Shown here: one piece after another, positions 37,469 through 47,532 of the stretch
Numbering within the stretch: position 1 is the first letter of the stretch
How the letters are laid out: every line of letters starts with the position of its first letter
From: Pseudomonas farsensis
Lineage (GTDB): Bacteria; Pseudomonadota; Gammaproteobacteria; Pseudomonadales; Pseudomonadaceae
Assembly (NCBI RefSeq): GCF_014268805.2
Contig: NZ_JABWRF020000002.1
Span: 1,246,001 to 1,310,000, forward strand
Direction: 5' to 3'
DNA length: 64,000 bases
Position numbers and translations under genes: made by a program
Notes under the pieces: model-generated
Seen by the model: only the letters and a program-made list of their open reading frames with translations
The model's database searches: none
What the model was told of the DNA's origin: nothing

Positions 37469-37831
37469 ATGTTGTTGCGTGGTTTGACCTGGCTGGTGCT
37501 GTTCCAGCTGCTGGGAACGGCGATCAATCACCTGTTCCTGCCTATCCTGCCTGGGCCGATCATCGGCCTGTTGCTGCTGTTGGCTTACCTGATGATGCGC
37601 GGCGAAGTGGGCAAGCCGCTGAACGAGGCGGCCAGCAGCCTGCTGCGTTATCTGCCATTGCTGCTGGTGCCGCCGGCGGTCGGGGTGATGGTGTACGCAA
37701 GCGACATCGCTGCCGATTTCTGGGCCATCGTCGGCGCGCTGTTTATTTCCTGCCTGTTGACCCTGGTGTTCGTCGGCGTGCTGATGCAAAAGCTCATCCA
37801 GCGCCAGGCCCGGCGGGAGGAGCGGCGATGA
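37469..37831 (+). CDS. LrgA/CidA-family holin-like protein
   Basis: A 120-residue membrane protein with about four hydrophobic helices. It starts MLLRGLTWLVLFQLLG and includes LPGPIIGLLLLLAYL, LLLVPPAVGVMVY and FISCLLTLVFVGVLMQKL, the LrgA/CidA layout. Start ATG 37469 follows GGGGAGG. Overlap with the LrgB-like gene (4 bases) confirms the pair. The family controls murein hydrolase activity and cell lysis in Gram-positives and has also been linked to small-metabolite export; the role in Pseudomonas is less clear. Confidence 0.9.
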   Translation: MLLRGLTWLVLFQLLGTAINHLFLPILPGPIIGLLLLLAYLMMRGEVGKPLNEAASSLLRYLPLLLVPPAVGVMVYASDIAADFWAIVGALFISCLLTLVFVGVLMQKLIQRQARREERR

Positions 37832-38544
37832 TCTTCGACTGGCACGGCGCCCTTGAGGCGGTCATTCATCACCCGTTGTTCGGCATTGGTGTCACCCTGG
37901 CGGCCTACCAATTGGTGCTGGCGGCCTACGACAAAACCCGCTGGATCTTCCTGCAACCGGTGTTGGTATCGATGCTGGTGGTGATCGCTGTGCTGCTGGT
38001 GTGCGGCATCGACTACGCCGAGTACCGCAAGAGCACCGAGATCATGAACATTCTGCTCGGCCCTGCCACCGTGGCGCTGGCGGTGCCGCTGTACCTGAAC
38101 CTGCGGCGCATTCGCCAACTGTTCTGGCCGACCTTTACTACGCTGGTACTCGGGGGGCTGTTCGCCACCGTGGCCTGCGTGGCGCTGGGGTGGTGGTTCG
38201 GTGCCGAGCACATGATCCTGATGACCATGGCGCCCAAGTCGGTGACGTCGCCCATTGCCATGCTGGTGGCTGAACAGATTGGCGGCGTCGCGGCGCTGGC
38301 GGCGGTGTTCGTGTTGATCACCGGGGTTGTCGGGGCGATCTTCGGCCCGGCGCTGCTTAGCCGCTTCGGCGTGCTCAGCCCCGAGGCGCGCGGCATGGCG
38401 CTGGGCGTCACGGCCCATGCGGTGGGCACTTCCGTGGCCTTGCAGGAAGGGGATGAATGCGGCGCTTTTGCCGCGTTGGCAATGAGCCTGATGGGTGTGG
38501 CCACAGCGGTGTTCCTGCCGTTGGCGGTCAGCCTGGTGGCTTGA
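37828..38544 (+). CDS. LrgB/CidB-family membrane protein
   Basis: A 238-residue polytopic protein. Features are MNILLGPATVALAVPLYLNLRRIR, APKSVTSPIAMLVAEQIGG (family signature region) and LGVTAHAVGTSVALQEGDECGAFAAL (parts quoted). It overlaps the LrgA-like gene by 4 bases, so the two are coexpressed and probably form one complex in the inner membrane. Confidence 0.92.
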   Translation: MIFDWHGALEAVIHHPLFGIGVTLAAYQLVLAAYDKTRWIFLQPVLVSMLVVIAVLLVCGIDYAEYRKSTEIMNILLGPATVALAVPLYLNLRRIRQLFWPTFTTLVLGGLFATVACVALGWWFGAEHMILMTMAPKSVTSPIAMLVAEQIGGVAALAAVFVLITGVVGAIFGPALLSRFGVLSPEARGMALGVTAHAVGTSVALQEGDECGAFAALAMSLMGVATAVFLPLAVSLVA

Positions 38545-38553
38545 GGACAGGAC

Positions 38554-39144
38554 ATGACGCTACCGCTGTTTCCGCTCAATACCGTGTTGTTTCCTGGCTG
38601 CCTGCTTGATTTGCAGATATTCGAGGCGCGTTACCTGGACATGATTGGCCGCTGCATGAAGCAGGGCGAAGGGTTTGGCGTGGTGTGCATTCTTGAAGGC
38701 GAGCAGGTGGGCAAGGCGCCGCCGCTGATTGCCTCGGTCGGCTGCGAAGCGCTGATCCGCGATTTCGAGCAGCAGGACAACGGCCTGCTGGGTATTCGAG
38801 TCGAGGGCGTGCGGCGTTTTCGCGTCGAGCAGACCGAGGTGCGCAAGGACCAGCTACTGACCGCTGAAGTGCATTGGCTGCCAGAGCTTGCCGATACCCC
38901 GCTGCAAGAAGACGACGATGACCTGCTGGCGCTGCTGGTAGCGCTTGGCGAGCACCCGATGGTGAAGGCGCTGGGCATGCCGCGCGATGTCGATGGCCGC
39001 CAGGCGCTGGCCAATCAGCTGGCCTACCTGCTGCCGTTCATGGAGCAGGACAAGGTTGACCTGCTGGCGATGGACTCCCCGCAGGCCCGGCTGCAAGCCA
39101 TCCAGACGCTGCTGGAGCGGATGCAAGGCGAGTTGTTTGCCTGA
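38554..39144 (+). CDS. LON N-terminal (substrate-binding, PUA-like) domain protein
   Basis: A 196-residue protein made only of the domain found at the N-terminus of Lon protease: MTLPLFPLNTVLFPGCLLDLQIFE (first part LPLFPLNTVLFPG), RYLDMI, FGVVCI, IRDFEQQDNGLLGIRVEG and GRRFRVEQ-like RRFRVEQTE. There is no ATPase or protease domain. It lies 9 bases after the LrgB-like gene and may share its transcript. The function of stand-alone LON-domain proteins is poorly known. Confidence 0.88.
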   Translation: MTLPLFPLNTVLFPGCLLDLQIFEARYLDMIGRCMKQGEGFGVVCILEGEQVGKAPPLIASVGCEALIRDFEQQDNGLLGIRVEGVRRFRVEQTEVRKDQLLTAEVHWLPELADTPLQEDDDDLLALLVALGEHPMVKALGMPRDVDGRQALANQLAYLLPFMEQDKVDLLAMDSPQARLQAIQTLLERMQGELFA

Positions 39145-39159
39145 CCGTGCGCTGGCCTG

Positions 39160-39274
39160 TGTAGGAGCGGCCTTGTGCCGCGAAAGGGCTGCGTAGCGGC
39201 CCCCATGTCTGGGTTTCATACAATAATGCCGGGGCTGCAACGCAGCCCCTTCGCGGCACAAGGCCGCTCCTACA
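39160..39274. repeat. REP pair (TGTAGGAGCGG family)
   Basis: An inverted pair with left arm TGTAGGAGCGGCCTTGTGCC and a right arm ending GGCCGCTCCTACA, lying between convergent genes. Confidence 0.9.
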
Positions 39275-39319
39275 ATGACGGCATGAGGCCCGGTTGGTGA
39301 GGCCTCCAGCGAAGCGCTA

Positions 39320-40636
39320 TCAGTACTGATAGCGCACCAGTGCCTGCGGCAGCGCATGCAGCGCAAAGAACGACAGCAGCGCCACACATGCCGGCAGCAC
39401 CAGCCACCACACCCGCTGCGGCAGCGCCGTGAGCGGCTGGCGATACTGCACCAGCGTCAGGCTGAGCGCGCACAGGCAGCACGCCAGCAACGCCCCTGCC
39501 AGGATATCGGTCGGCCAGTGCGCCCCCAGGTAAACCCGCGACAGCGCAATGGCCAGCGCCGGAATACAGCCCAGCATCACCCAGGTCAGGCGCATGCGCG
39601 GCGGCTGGCTGCGCCCGGCCAGAATCGCCAACACCAGAAAGAACGCAAACGACGCCGAACTGTGCCCGCTGGGCATGCTGTAGCTGGTCAGCGGGTCCGT
39701 CAGCACTTCGGGCCGGGCGCGGGCGAACAGCCATTTCAGCGTGCCATTGGACGCCGCCGTGCCCACCAGCGCAGCACCTGCAAACACGGCGTGGCGCCAT
39801 TGCCGGGTCAGTAGCAACAGGCCGGTCAGCAAACCGCCAAGGAAGAACTGCGTACGGAAATCACCAAGCCGGGTGATCACCACCACGATGCCGTCCAACG
39901 CAGCGCTGCGGTGCTCCTGCACCAAGGTCATCACACCCTGGTCGAACTCATGCAGGTAAGGCCAGCCAACGAACAGCGCCGCCACAGCAATCCCGCTGAG
40001 CCCGGCGATCAGGCGGGTGCCGTGGCGCTGGTCGCGAATGCTGCTGGTCAGGCTCAGGCCGATCAACACGGCCAAGGTGCCGAATACGATGCCGGCGTCC
40101 AGCCAGAAGCCTTCTGGCAGCGGCAGGCGCATGGCCGCGCCGGTTGCCCAGCCCGGCAGCAGATAGGCCACCGACCAGCCAGCACCGGCCAGCAGGCTGA
40201 CACCGATGAAGCGCGGCACGGGCATGTCCAACATGCCGGCAACCATCGGCAGCATGGGCCGCAACGGGCCGATAAAGCGCCCTACCAGCAGGCTGGCGAT
40301 GCCGTAGCGCTGGAAGTACGCCTCGGCGCTGCCGACCCACTCCGGGTGACTGCGCAGCAGGGGCAGGCGGCGGATGTTCTGGTGGAAGTACTTGCCGATG
40401 CAGAACGACAGCACGTCACCCAGCAGGCCCCCCAGAAACCCCAGCAGCAGGGTTTCGCCGAGGCTGAACGTGCCGCTGCCAGCCAGCACCGCCACGGCAA
40501 ACAACAGCACCGTGCCGGGCACGATGATGCCGGCAATGGCCAGGCATTCCACGCAGGCCACCACAAAAATTGCAACACCCAGCCACTGCGGGTTGGCGCC
40601 CAGCCAGGCGGTCAGGCTGTCGAGCCATTGGCCCAT
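39320..40636 (-). CDS. DedA-PAP2 fusion membrane protein
   Basis: A 438-residue fusion. Residues about 1-215 are a DedA domain (VPGTVLLFAVAVLAGSG, FCIGKYFHQN, RFIGPLRPMLPMVAG). Residues about 230-435 are a PAP2 phosphatase with all three motifs: KWLFARARP, PSGHSSASF and SRVYLGAHWPTD, including the catalytic histidines. It plausibly dephosphorylates and flips a lipid pyrophosphate such as undecaprenyl-PP. The adjacent gene upstream on the minus strand (glycosylase) ends 3 bases before its start. Confidence 0.93.
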   Translation of the reverse strand: MGQWLDSLTAWLGANPQWLGVAIFVVACVECLAIAGIIVPGTVLLFAVAVLAGSGTFSLGETLLLGFLGGLLGDVLSFCIGKYFHQNIRRLPLLRSHPEWVGSAEAYFQRYGIASLLVGRFIGPLRPMLPMVAGMLDMPVPRFIGVSLLAGAGWSVAYLLPGWATGAAMRLPLPEGFWLDAGIVFGTLAVLIGLSLTSSIRDQRHGTRLIAGLSGIAVAALFVGWPYLHEFDQGVMTLVQEHRSAALDGIVVVITRLGDFRTQFFLGGLLTGLLLLTRQWRHAVFAGAALVGTAASNGTLKWLFARARPEVLTDPLTSYSMPSGHSSASFAFFLVLAILAGRSQPPRMRLTWVMLGCIPALAIALSRVYLGAHWPTDILAGALLACCLCALSLTLVQYRQPLTALPQRVWWLVLPACVALLSFFALHALPQALVRYQY

Positions 40637-40639
40637 GGT

Positions 40640-41326
40640 TCAGTTTCCTTGTTCGAGAATGAAGAAATCCTGCCCTTCGACCTGCCCGCGGCGCATAGGG
40701 TTTCGCGTGCAGTGGCGGGCGTATTCGGCGTCGACGAAGCGGTACGGCAGATGTTCGTCACGGCCGTGGGGGATGCCCAGGCGTGGGGCCTGGATCACCC
40801 TCGGCACGGCAATGCCGCAGTCCTCGACATACAGCCGCTCGGGGTCGAAACGTTGCCCGTCCCAGTGCGGCACCTTCAGGCCCAGCGCCCGGCACAGCAA
40901 GGTCTGCCCGGCGCACAGGCGCTCAGGCGGGCGCAGTTGGCCGCGGGCATCGGGGTTGTTCAATTGCATTTGCGCCAAGCTGTTGGCGCCTGACAGCGCA
41001 TCGACGTAGGGGTAAGCCGACTTGATCAGCACTGCGTTGCCGGGGCCGTGGGCGCTGAAGTTCAGCGAGTCGCCGCCGCGTGCGTAGTACATATAGATGT
41101 GCCCGCCATCGAGAAACAGCGCCTTGCGCTTCTCGGTGTAGCCCAAGGATGCGTGGCTGCCTTTGTCGGTGAGGTAATAAGCCTCGGTCTCGATGACCCG
41201 CGCGGCCAGCCACAGGTCGCCGTGGCGATGGCGGATGACCTTGCCCAGCAGGGCGCGGGCGAGGGTTTGCGCATCGCGGTCAAAAAAGCGGTCGGGCAGC
41301 GCGCGGGCAGGGCTGGGCGTCGGCAT
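40640..41326 (-). CDS. mpg: DNA-3-methyladenine glycosylase (AAG/Mpg family)
   Basis: A base-excision repair glycosylase for alkylated purines, 228 residues. Seen: [18 protein letters not shown] (catalytic glutamate), [23 protein letters not shown] and [14 protein letters not shown] 41326 ([16 protein letters not shown]) is taken as start; an in-frame ATG at 41365 adds 13 residues without similarity. It is divergent from proA across about 250 bases. Confidence 0.9.
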   Translation of the reverse strand: MPTPSPARALPDRFFDRDAQTLARALLGKVIRHRHGDLWLAARVIETEAYYLTDKGSHASLGYTEKRKALFLDGGHIYMYYARGGDSLNFSAHGPGNAVLIKSAYPYVDALSGANSLAQMQLNNPDARGQLRPPERLCAGQTLLCRALGLKVPHWDGQRFDPERLYVEDCGIAVPRVIQAPRLGIPHGRDEHLPYRFVDAEYARHCTRNPMRRGQVEGQDFFILEQGN

Positions 41327-41537
41327 ACGGGCGGTTCGTGGGGGCGATGGCGCAGATGATAACAATTAATCGCTTAATCGAGGCTGAATGGCCATTTTGT
41401 TACCGCCACCCCGCAGCCGCTGATAGGGCAGGGCTGTCAGGGGTTTCCGGCCTGGTCGCTACATATTTCCTAAACATTACTTACGGCCATTTTCTACCAT
41501 CCGCCACCCGCCGCTGGGCGTACCGAGGCGCGCCAGT

Positions 41538-41543
41538 TATAAT
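41538..41543 (+). promoter_or_regulatory. Possible -10 box for proA
   Basis: A perfect TATAAT lies 34 bases before the proA ATG, but there is no convincing -35 at the proper spacing. It could head the proA-nadD-rsfS-rlmH run. Confidence 0.35.
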
Positions 41544-41577
41544 CAGCCGATTTCCCCTTTGCCAAGACACCGAACCC

Positions 41578-42849
41578 ATGACCGAGTCCGTTCTTGACTA
41601 TATGACCCGCTTGGGTCGCGCCGCCCGTGAGGCCTCGCGAGTGATCGGCCGTGCCAGCACCGCGCAGAAGAATCGCGCCCTGCAGGCCGCCGCAGACGCT
41701 CTGGATGCAGCCCGCGACGCGCTCACCGCAGCCAATGAACAGGACTTGGCCAATGGTCGCGCCAATGGCCTGGAGCCGGCGCTGCTCGATCGCCTGGCAC
41801 TCACCCCGGCCCGCATCGACGGCATGATCACCGGCCTGCGCCAGGTGGCAAGCCTGCCCGACCCGGTCGGCGCCATCCGCGATATGAGCTACCGCCCGTC
41901 GGGCATTCAGGTCGGCAAGATGCGGGTACCCTTGGGCGTTATCGGCATCATCTATGAGTCGCGCCCGAACGTGACCATCGATGCCGCCAGCCTGTGCCTG
42001 AAATCGGGTAACGCCACCATTCTGCGCGGCGGCTCCGAAGCCATTCACTCCAACCGCGCCATTGCTACCTGCATCCAGCGCGGCCTGGCCGAAGCCGGGC
42101 TGCCGCCAGCGGTGGTGCAAGTGGTAGAAACCACCGACCGCGAGGCGGTCGGCGCGTTGATCAGCATGCCTGAGTACGTCGACGTGATCGTGCCCCGTGG
42201 CGGGCGCGGCCTGATCGAACGCATCAGCCGCGATGCGCGGGTGCCGGTCATCAAACACCTGGACGGCATCTGCCACGTCTTCGTCGACCAGCACGCCGAC
42301 CTGGACAAGGCCTGGCGCGTGGCATTCAACGCCAAGACCTACCGCTATGGCATCTGCGGCGCCATGGAGACCCTGCTGGTCGATGCTGCCGTGGCCGAGC
42401 GCTTCCTGCCGGAAATGGCCCGCCGCTTCGCCGAAAAAGGCGTCGAGCTGCGCGGCTGCCCGCGCACCCAGGCGATCATCGACGCCAAAGCGGCCACCGA
42501 AGACGACTGGCACACCGAGTACCTGGACGCGATCCTGTCGGTTCGCGTGGTCGACGGCCTCGACCAGGCCATCGAGCACATCAACCATTACGGCTCGCAC
42601 CACACCGATTCGATCATCACCGAACACCAGGGCCAGTCGCGGCGCTTCATCGCCGAAGTCGACTCGGCCTCGGTCATGCTCAATACCCCGACCTGCTTTG
42701 CCGATGGCTTCGAGTACGGTCTGGGCGCTGAGATCGGTATTTCCACCGACAAGCTGCACGCCCGTGGCCCGGTCGGCCTCGAAGGCCTGACCTGCGAAAA
42801 ATACGTAGTGATCGGCGACGGCCAGCTGCGCGGCCAGGAGTCCTGCTGA
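41578..42849 (+). CDS. proA: Gamma-glutamyl phosphate reductase
   Basis: ProA reduces gamma-glutamyl phosphate to glutamate semialdehyde in proline synthesis. The 423-residue protein has [36 protein letters not shown] and the catalytic cysteine in [11 protein letters not shown], then [23 protein letters not shown] (in part). The start ATG 41578 gives the typical MTESVLDYM. nadD follows at once (1 base), the usual Pseudomonas order. Confidence 0.97.
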   Translation: MTESVLDYMTRLGRAAREASRVIGRASTAQKNRALQAAADALDAARDALTAANEQDLANGRANGLEPALLDRLALTPARIDGMITGLRQVASLPDPVGAIRDMSYRPSGIQVGKMRVPLGVIGIIYESRPNVTIDAASLCLKSGNATILRGGSEAIHSNRAIATCIQRGLAEAGLPPAVVQVVETTDREAVGALISMPEYVDVIVPRGGRGLIERISRDARVPVIKHLDGICHVFVDQHADLDKAWRVAFNAKTYRYGICGAMETLLVDAAVAERFLPEMARRFAEKGVELRGCPRTQAIIDAKAATEDDWHTEYLDAILSVRVVDGLDQAIEHINHYGSHHTDSIITEHQGQSRRFIAEVDSASVMLNTPTCFADGFEYGLGAEIGISTDKLHARGPVGLEGLTCEKYVVIGDGQLRGQESC

Positions 42850-42850
42850 G

Positions 42851-43510
42851 TTGAGCAAGGCGGCGGCAGTCCGGCGTATCGGCATTCTTGGCGGAACCTT
42901 CGACCCGGTGCATATCGGCCACCTGCGCAGTGCGCTGGAAGTGGCCGAGTTCATGGGCCTGGACGAGCTGCGCCTGCTGCCCAACGCCCGGCCACCGCAC
43001 CGCGACACCCCGCAGGTGACGCCGCAGGACCGCCTGGCCATGGTGCGCTGCGCCGTGCAGGGCGCCGGCCGGCTGAGCGTCGATGCCCGCGAGCTGTCCC
43101 GCGACAAGCCGTCGTATACCATCGACACCCTGGAGTCGGTGCGTGCTGAACTGAACCCTGAAGACCAGCTGTTCCTGCTGCTGGGCTGGGACGCATTTTG
43201 CGGCCTGCCCAGCTGGCACCGCTGGGAAGAATTGCTGCAACACTGTCACATCCTGGTGCTGCAACGCCCGGATGCCGACGTAGAACCCCCTGACGAGCTG
43301 CGCAATTTGCTGGCAGCCCGTTCGCAGAGCGATCCCACCGCCATGTCCGGCCCGGCGGGGCATATTTCGTTCGTCTGGCAGACCCCGCTTGCGGTGTCTG
43401 CCACACAGGTCCGACAGCTGCTGGCCAATGGCAAGTCGGTTCGGTTCCTGGTGCCGGACGCCGTATTGGCTTACATCGAGGCGCACGGTCTGTATCGTGC
43501 GCCGAACTGA
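42851..43510 (+). CDS. nadD: Nicotinate-nucleotide adenylyltransferase
   Basis: NadD adenylates nicotinate mononucleotide in NAD synthesis. The 219-residue protein has [15 protein letters not shown] (nucleotidyltransferase HxGH motif), [27 protein letters not shown] and the C-terminal SATQVRQLL (the ISxTxxR-type motif). The predicted start is a TTG at 42851 with AGGAG upstream inside proA; no ATG fits better. Confidence 0.94.
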   Translation: MSKAAAVRRIGILGGTFDPVHIGHLRSALEVAEFMGLDELRLLPNARPPHRDTPQVTPQDRLAMVRCAVQGAGRLSVDARELSRDKPSYTIDTLESVRAELNPEDQLFLLLGWDAFCGLPSWHRWEELLQHCHILVLQRPDADVEPPDELRNLLAARSQSDPTAMSGPAGHISFVWQTPLAVSATQVRQLLANGKSVRFLVPDAVLAYIEAHGLYRAPN

Positions 43511-43553
43511 CGGCGCTTGAGGCGCCTCATCCAACGAGTTGAACGAGTTTTAT

Positions 43554-43979
43554 ATGAGCAAGAAACTGAACACCGTGCACGGCGAAGAACTGGTCAAACT
43601 GGCCATTCAAGCGCTGGAAGACGTCAAGGCCAATGACATTCAGATCATCGATGTGCGTGAAAAGCACAGCCTGACTGACTACATGATCATCGCCACCGGT
43701 ACCTCCAATCGCCAGATCAACGCGATGCTGGAAAAGGTCCGTGAAGTGGTCAAGGCCCATGGCGCACAGCCGCTGGGCGAAGAAGGCAAGGGCGACAGCG
43801 ATTGGGTGCTGCTCGACCTGAACGACGTCATCGTGCACATGATGACCGCCGCTGCTCGCCAGTTCTACGACCTCGAGCGTCTGTGGCAGGGCGCCGAGCA
43901 GAGCCGGGCCGCCGATGGCAAGCACCACAACCCGGAAAACGCCCACGAGTACTCCGAAAAGCTCAAGGACCGGGAATAA
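43554..43979 (+). CDS. rsfS: Ribosomal silencing factor RsfS
   Basis: RsfS binds L14 on the large ribosomal subunit and blocks subunit joining in stationary phase. The 141-residue product shows [20 protein letters not shown] [19 protein letters not shown], then [33 protein letters not shown] (key [14 protein letters not shown]) and FYDLERLW. Start ATG 43554 ([10 protein letters not shown]). It is between nadD and rlmH as in most proteobacteria. Confidence 0.95.
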   Translation: MSKKLNTVHGEELVKLAIQALEDVKANDIQIIDVREKHSLTDYMIIATGTSNRQINAMLEKVREVVKAHGAQPLGEEGKGDSDWVLLDLNDVIVHMMTAAARQFYDLERLWQGAEQSRAADGKHHNPENAHEYSEKLKDRE

Positions 43980-43989
43980 GGAAAGCGCC

Positions 43990-44457
43990 GTGCGTCTGCG
44001 TCTGATCGCGGTCGGCTCGCGCATGCCCAAGTGGGTCGAGGAAGGCTGGCATGAATATGCCAAGCGCCTGCCCTCGGAGCTTGCGCTGGAGCTGGTGGAA
44101 ATCCCGCTGAACACCCGCGGCAAGAACGCCGATATCGCCCGCCTGATTCGTCAGGAAGGCGAGGCGATGCTGAGCAAGGTGCAGCCCGGCGAGCGCATCG
44201 TCACCCTTGAGGTGAACGGCAAGCCGTGGAGCACCGAGCAGCTTGCCGGCGAACTGGACCGCTGGCGCCTGGATGCGCGCACGGTCAACCTGATGGTGGG
44301 CGGCCCGGAAGGGCTGGCACCGGAGGTCTGCGCGCGCAGCGAACAGCGCTGGTCGCTGTCGCCGCTGACACTGCCGCACCCGTTGGTACGGATACTCATC
44401 GGCGAGCAGATCTACCGCGCCTGGACCGTGTTGTCCGGGCATCCTTACCACAAATGA
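43990..44457 (+). CDS. rlmH: 23S rRNA pseudouridine-1915 N3-methyltransferase RlmH
   Basis: RlmH methylates pseudouridine 1915 on assembled ribosomes using SAM. The 155-residue SPOUT protein shows the start [34 protein letters not shown], the SAM knot [13 protein letters not shown] and the C-terminal [24 protein letters not shown] (tail [14 protein letters not shown]). The start is GTG 43990, 10 bases after rsfS. Confidence 0.96.
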   Translation: MRLRLIAVGSRMPKWVEEGWHEYAKRLPSELALELVEIPLNTRGKNADIARLIRQEGEAMLSKVQPGERIVTLEVNGKPWSTEQLAGELDRWRLDARTVNLMVGGPEGLAPEVCARSEQRWSLSPLTLPHPLVRILIGEQIYRAWTVLSGHPYHK

Positions 44458-44474
44458 GCCTGTAAGCCCGCCCG

Positions 44475-46373
44475 ATGCCGCAGCAGATCCCCCTCAAGGA
44501 CCACGAGAAAGACGCCCGCCTGGTGCGTAACCGCGTCGTCGTGGGCGCCGTGGCGATCATGCTGCTCATCTGCGTGCTGATTGCGCGACTGTATTTCCTC
44601 CAGGTCATCCAGTACGACTATCACTCGACGCTGTCGGAAAACAACCGGGTGCATGTGCAACCGATTCCACCGACTCGCGGGCTTATTTTTGACCGAAACG
44701 GCGTGATCGTCGCCGATAACCGGCCAAGCTTCAGCCTGGTGATGACCCGCGAACGTGCCGGCAGCCCCGGCAGTTGGGCGCAGGTGCTGGATGTCATCGT
44801 CGAGGTGCTGCAACTGACTCCCGACGACCGCGCCCTGTTCGAAAAGCGCATGCGCCAGGGGCGCAGGCCGTTCGAGCCGGTGCCTATCCTGTTCGAACTC
44901 ACCGAAGAGCAGATCGCCCGTATCGCCGTGAACCAGTTCCGCCTGCCCGGCGTCGAGGTGGCCGCGCAACTGGTGCGGCACTACCCACAGGGCGCGCACT
45001 TTGCGCACTCGGTGGGGTATGTCGGGCGCATCAACGAAAAAGAGCTCAAGACCCTCGACCCGGTCAACTACAGCGGCACCCACCATATCGGCAAGACCGG
45101 CATCGAACGCTTCTACGAAGACGATCTGCACGGCCAGGTGGGTTACGAAGAGGTCGAGACCAACGCCCGTGGCCGCGTATTGCGCGTGCTCAAGCGCACC
45201 GACCCCAAGCCTGGCAAGGACATTGTGCTGAGCCTGGACATCAAACTGCAGGAAGCTGCCGAGCAAGCCCTTGGCGGGCGGCGCGGTGCCATCGTGGCGC
45301 TTGATCCGCGTACTGGCGAGGTACTGGCGATGGTCAGCCAGCCAAGCTTCGACCCTAACCTTTTCGTCACCGGCATTGGCTTCAAGGCCTATGCCGAACT
45401 GCGCGATTCCATCGACCGGCCGCTGTTCAACCGCGTGCTGCGCGGCCTGTACCCGCCGGGCTCGACCATCAAGCCAGCGGTCGCTATCGCCGGCTTGGAC
45501 AGCGGCGTGGTCAATGCCAGCAGCCGGGTCTTCGACCCCGGTTACTACCAGCTGCCCAACTACGACCACAAGTACCGCAACTGGAACCGCACCGGTGACG
45601 GCTGGGTCGACCTGGACCTGGCGATCATGCGCTCCAACGACACCTACTTCTACGACCTGGCGCACAAGATGGGCATCGATCGCCTGTCGAGCTACATGAA
45701 CCGCTTTGGCCTCGGGCAAAAAGTGGCGCTGGACATGTTCGAAGAATCCTCAGGCCTGATGCCGACCCGTGAATGGAAACGCGCCACCCGCCGCCAGGCC
45801 TGGTTCCCGGGCGAAACGTTGATCCTCGGCATCGGCCAGGGCTACATGCAGACCACGCCGTTGCAGATGGCCCAGGCTACCGCGCTGATCGCCAGCAAAG
45901 GCAAGTGGTACCGCCCGCACCTGGCCAAAACCATCGAAGGCCAGCCGCCGGTGGATGAAAACCCCATTGCTGACATCGTGCTGCGTGACCCGTCCGACTG
46001 GAACAAAGTCACCCACGGCATGGAGCAGGTGATGCACAACGCCCGCGGTACCGCTCGGGCGGCGGCAACCGGTGCGCAGTACCGCATCGCCGGCAAGAGT
46101 GGTACCGCGCAGGTGGTGGCGATCAAGCAGGGTGAAAAGTACGACCGCAACAAGGTCCAGGAACGCCACCGCGACCACGCCTTGTTCGTCGGCTTCGCCC
46201 CCGCCGAAGCGCCACGCATCGTGATTTCGGTAATGATCGAGAACGGCGAGGCGGGCGGCCGTGTTGCTGCCCCGGTGATGCGTCAGGTCATGGATGCCTG
46301 GCTGCTCGATGAGAACGGCCTGCTCAAGCCCGAGCCCGGTCCTGCCACAGTCGCTCAGGAAACGGCCCCGTGA
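44475..46373 (+). CDS. mrdA: Penicillin-binding protein 2 (elongasome transpeptidase)
   Basis: PBP2 cross-links lateral-wall peptidoglycan with RodA and MreC. The 632-residue protein has a short cytoplasmic tail, one membrane anchor (about residues 22-40), the dimerisation domain (PTRGLIFDRNGV near 68) and the transpeptidase domain. The active-site serine is in PPGSTIKPA, the SxN region in RSNDTYFYD and KSGT in AGKSGTAQVV. Length and domains are normal. It is followed with a GTGA overlap by rodA. Confidence 0.97.
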   Translation: MPQQIPLKDHEKDARLVRNRVVVGAVAIMLLICVLIARLYFLQVIQYDYHSTLSENNRVHVQPIPPTRGLIFDRNGVIVADNRPSFSLVMTRERAGSPGSWAQVLDVIVEVLQLTPDDRALFEKRMRQGRRPFEPVPILFELTEEQIARIAVNQFRLPGVEVAAQLVRHYPQGAHFAHSVGYVGRINEKELKTLDPVNYSGTHHIGKTGIERFYEDDLHGQVGYEEVETNARGRVLRVLKRTDPKPGKDIVLSLDIKLQEAAEQALGGRRGAIVALDPRTGEVLAMVSQPSFDPNLFVTGIGFKAYAELRDSIDRPLFNRVLRGLYPPGSTIKPAVAIAGLDSGVVNASSRVFDPGYYQLPNYDHKYRNWNRTGDGWVDLDLAIMRSNDTYFYDLAHKMGIDRLSSYMNRFGLGQKVALDMFEESSGLMPTREWKRATRRQAWFPGETLILGIGQGYMQTTPLQMAQATALIASKGKWYRPHLAKTIEGQPPVDENPIADIVLRDPSDWNKVTHGMEQVMHNARGTARAAATGAQYRIAGKSGTAQVVAIKQGEKYDRNKVQERHRDHALFVGFAPAEAPRIVISVMIENGEAGGRVAAPVMRQVMDAWLLDENGLLKPEPGPATVAQETAP

Positions 46374-47515
46374 TAAACAACTTTGATCGTATGCTCTCAA
46401 GCGAAGACGTGATGCGCAGGCGGGCAAGCTTCCTGCAGCGCATCCACGTCGACGGCCCCTTGCTGCTGATTTTGCTGACGTTGGCAGCCGGCAGCCTGTT
46501 CGTGCTGTATTCGGCCAGCGGCAAGAACTGGGACCTGCTGATGAAACAGGCCAGCTCGTTCGGTATTGGCCTGGTGTCGATGTTCATCATCGCCCAGCTC
46601 GAACCGCGCTTCATGGCGCGCTGGGTGCCACTGGCGTACCTGACCGGCGTGCTGCTGCTGGTGGTGGTCGACGTGATGGGCCACAACGCCATGGGCGCCA
46701 CACGCTGGATCAACATCCCCGGGGTGATCCGCTTTCAGCCCTCGGAATTCATGAAGATCATCATGCCGGCGACCATCGCCTGGTACCTGTCCAAGCGCAC
46801 CTTGCCGCCGCACCTCAAGCACGTGGCGATCAGCCTGGTGCTGATTGGCGTGCCGTTCATCCTGATCGTGCGCCAACCCGACCTGGGTACCGCGCTGCTG
46901 ATTCTGGCCTCCGGCGCCTTCGTGCTGTTCATGGGTGGCTTGCGCTGGCGCTGGATCATCAGCGTGATCGCCGCGGCAGTGCCGGTGGCGGTGGCGATGT
47001 GGTTCTTCGTCATGCATGACTACCAGAAGCAGCGCGTGCTGACCTTCCTCGACCCCGAGAGCGACCCGCTTGGCACCGGCTGGAACATCATCCAGTCGAA
47101 GGCGGCCATCGGTTCGGGCGGCGTGCTGGGCAAGGGCTGGCTGCTGGGCACCCAGTCGCACCTGGACTTTCTGCCGGAAAGCCACACCGACTTCATCATC
47201 GCCGTGCTGGGCGAGGAGTTCGGGCTGGTGGGTATCTGCCTGCTGCTGATCATCTACCTGCTGCTGATTGGCCGTGGCCTGATGATCACCGCCCAGGCGC
47301 AAACCTTGTTCGGCAAGCTGCTGGCGGGCAGCCTGACGATGACCTTCTTTGTTTATGTATTCGTCAATATCGGTATGGTCAGCGGCCTCTTGCCTGTAGT
47401 GGGCGTGCCGTTGCCCTTCATCAGCTATGGCGGAACTTCGTTGGTGACGCTGCTGTCAGCGTTTGGCGTTCTGATGTCGATCCACACGCACCGCAAGTGG
47501 ATCGCGCAAGTTTGA
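46370..47515 (+). CDS. rodA: Peptidoglycan glycosyltransferase RodA
   Basis: RodA is the SEDS-family glycan polymerase that works with PBP2 for rod shape. The 381-residue polytopic protein shows GATRWINIPGVIRFQPSEFMKI (signature RWI-P-RFQPSE), RQPDLGTALLILASG (catalytic aspartate loop), WLLGTQSHLDFLPESHTDFI (in part) and GVPLPFISYGGTSLV. GTG 46370 overlaps the mrdA stop; ATG 46391 is an alternative start. Confidence 0.95.
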   Translation: MINNFDRMLSSEDVMRRRASFLQRIHVDGPLLLILLTLAAGSLFVLYSASGKNWDLLMKQASSFGIGLVSMFIIAQLEPRFMARWVPLAYLTGVLLLVVVDVMGHNAMGATRWINIPGVIRFQPSEFMKIIMPATIAWYLSKRTLPPHLKHVAISLVLIGVPFILIVRQPDLGTALLILASGAFVLFMGGLRWRWIISVIAAAVPVAVAMWFFVMHDYQKQRVLTFLDPESDPLGTGWNIIQSKAAIGSGGVLGKGWLLGTQSHLDFLPESHTDFIIAVLGEEFGLVGICLLLIIYLLLIGRGLMITAQAQTLFGKLLAGSLTMTFFVYVFVNIGMVSGLLPVVGVPLPFISYGGTSLVTLLSAFGVLMSIHTHRKWIAQV

Positions 47516-47532
47516 AAAAGGTGAAGAATTCA

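Noticed and set aside
37469..38544. Phage holin genes
   Set aside because: Sequence and pairing fit chromosomal LrgA/LrgB; no endolysin or phage genes nearby.
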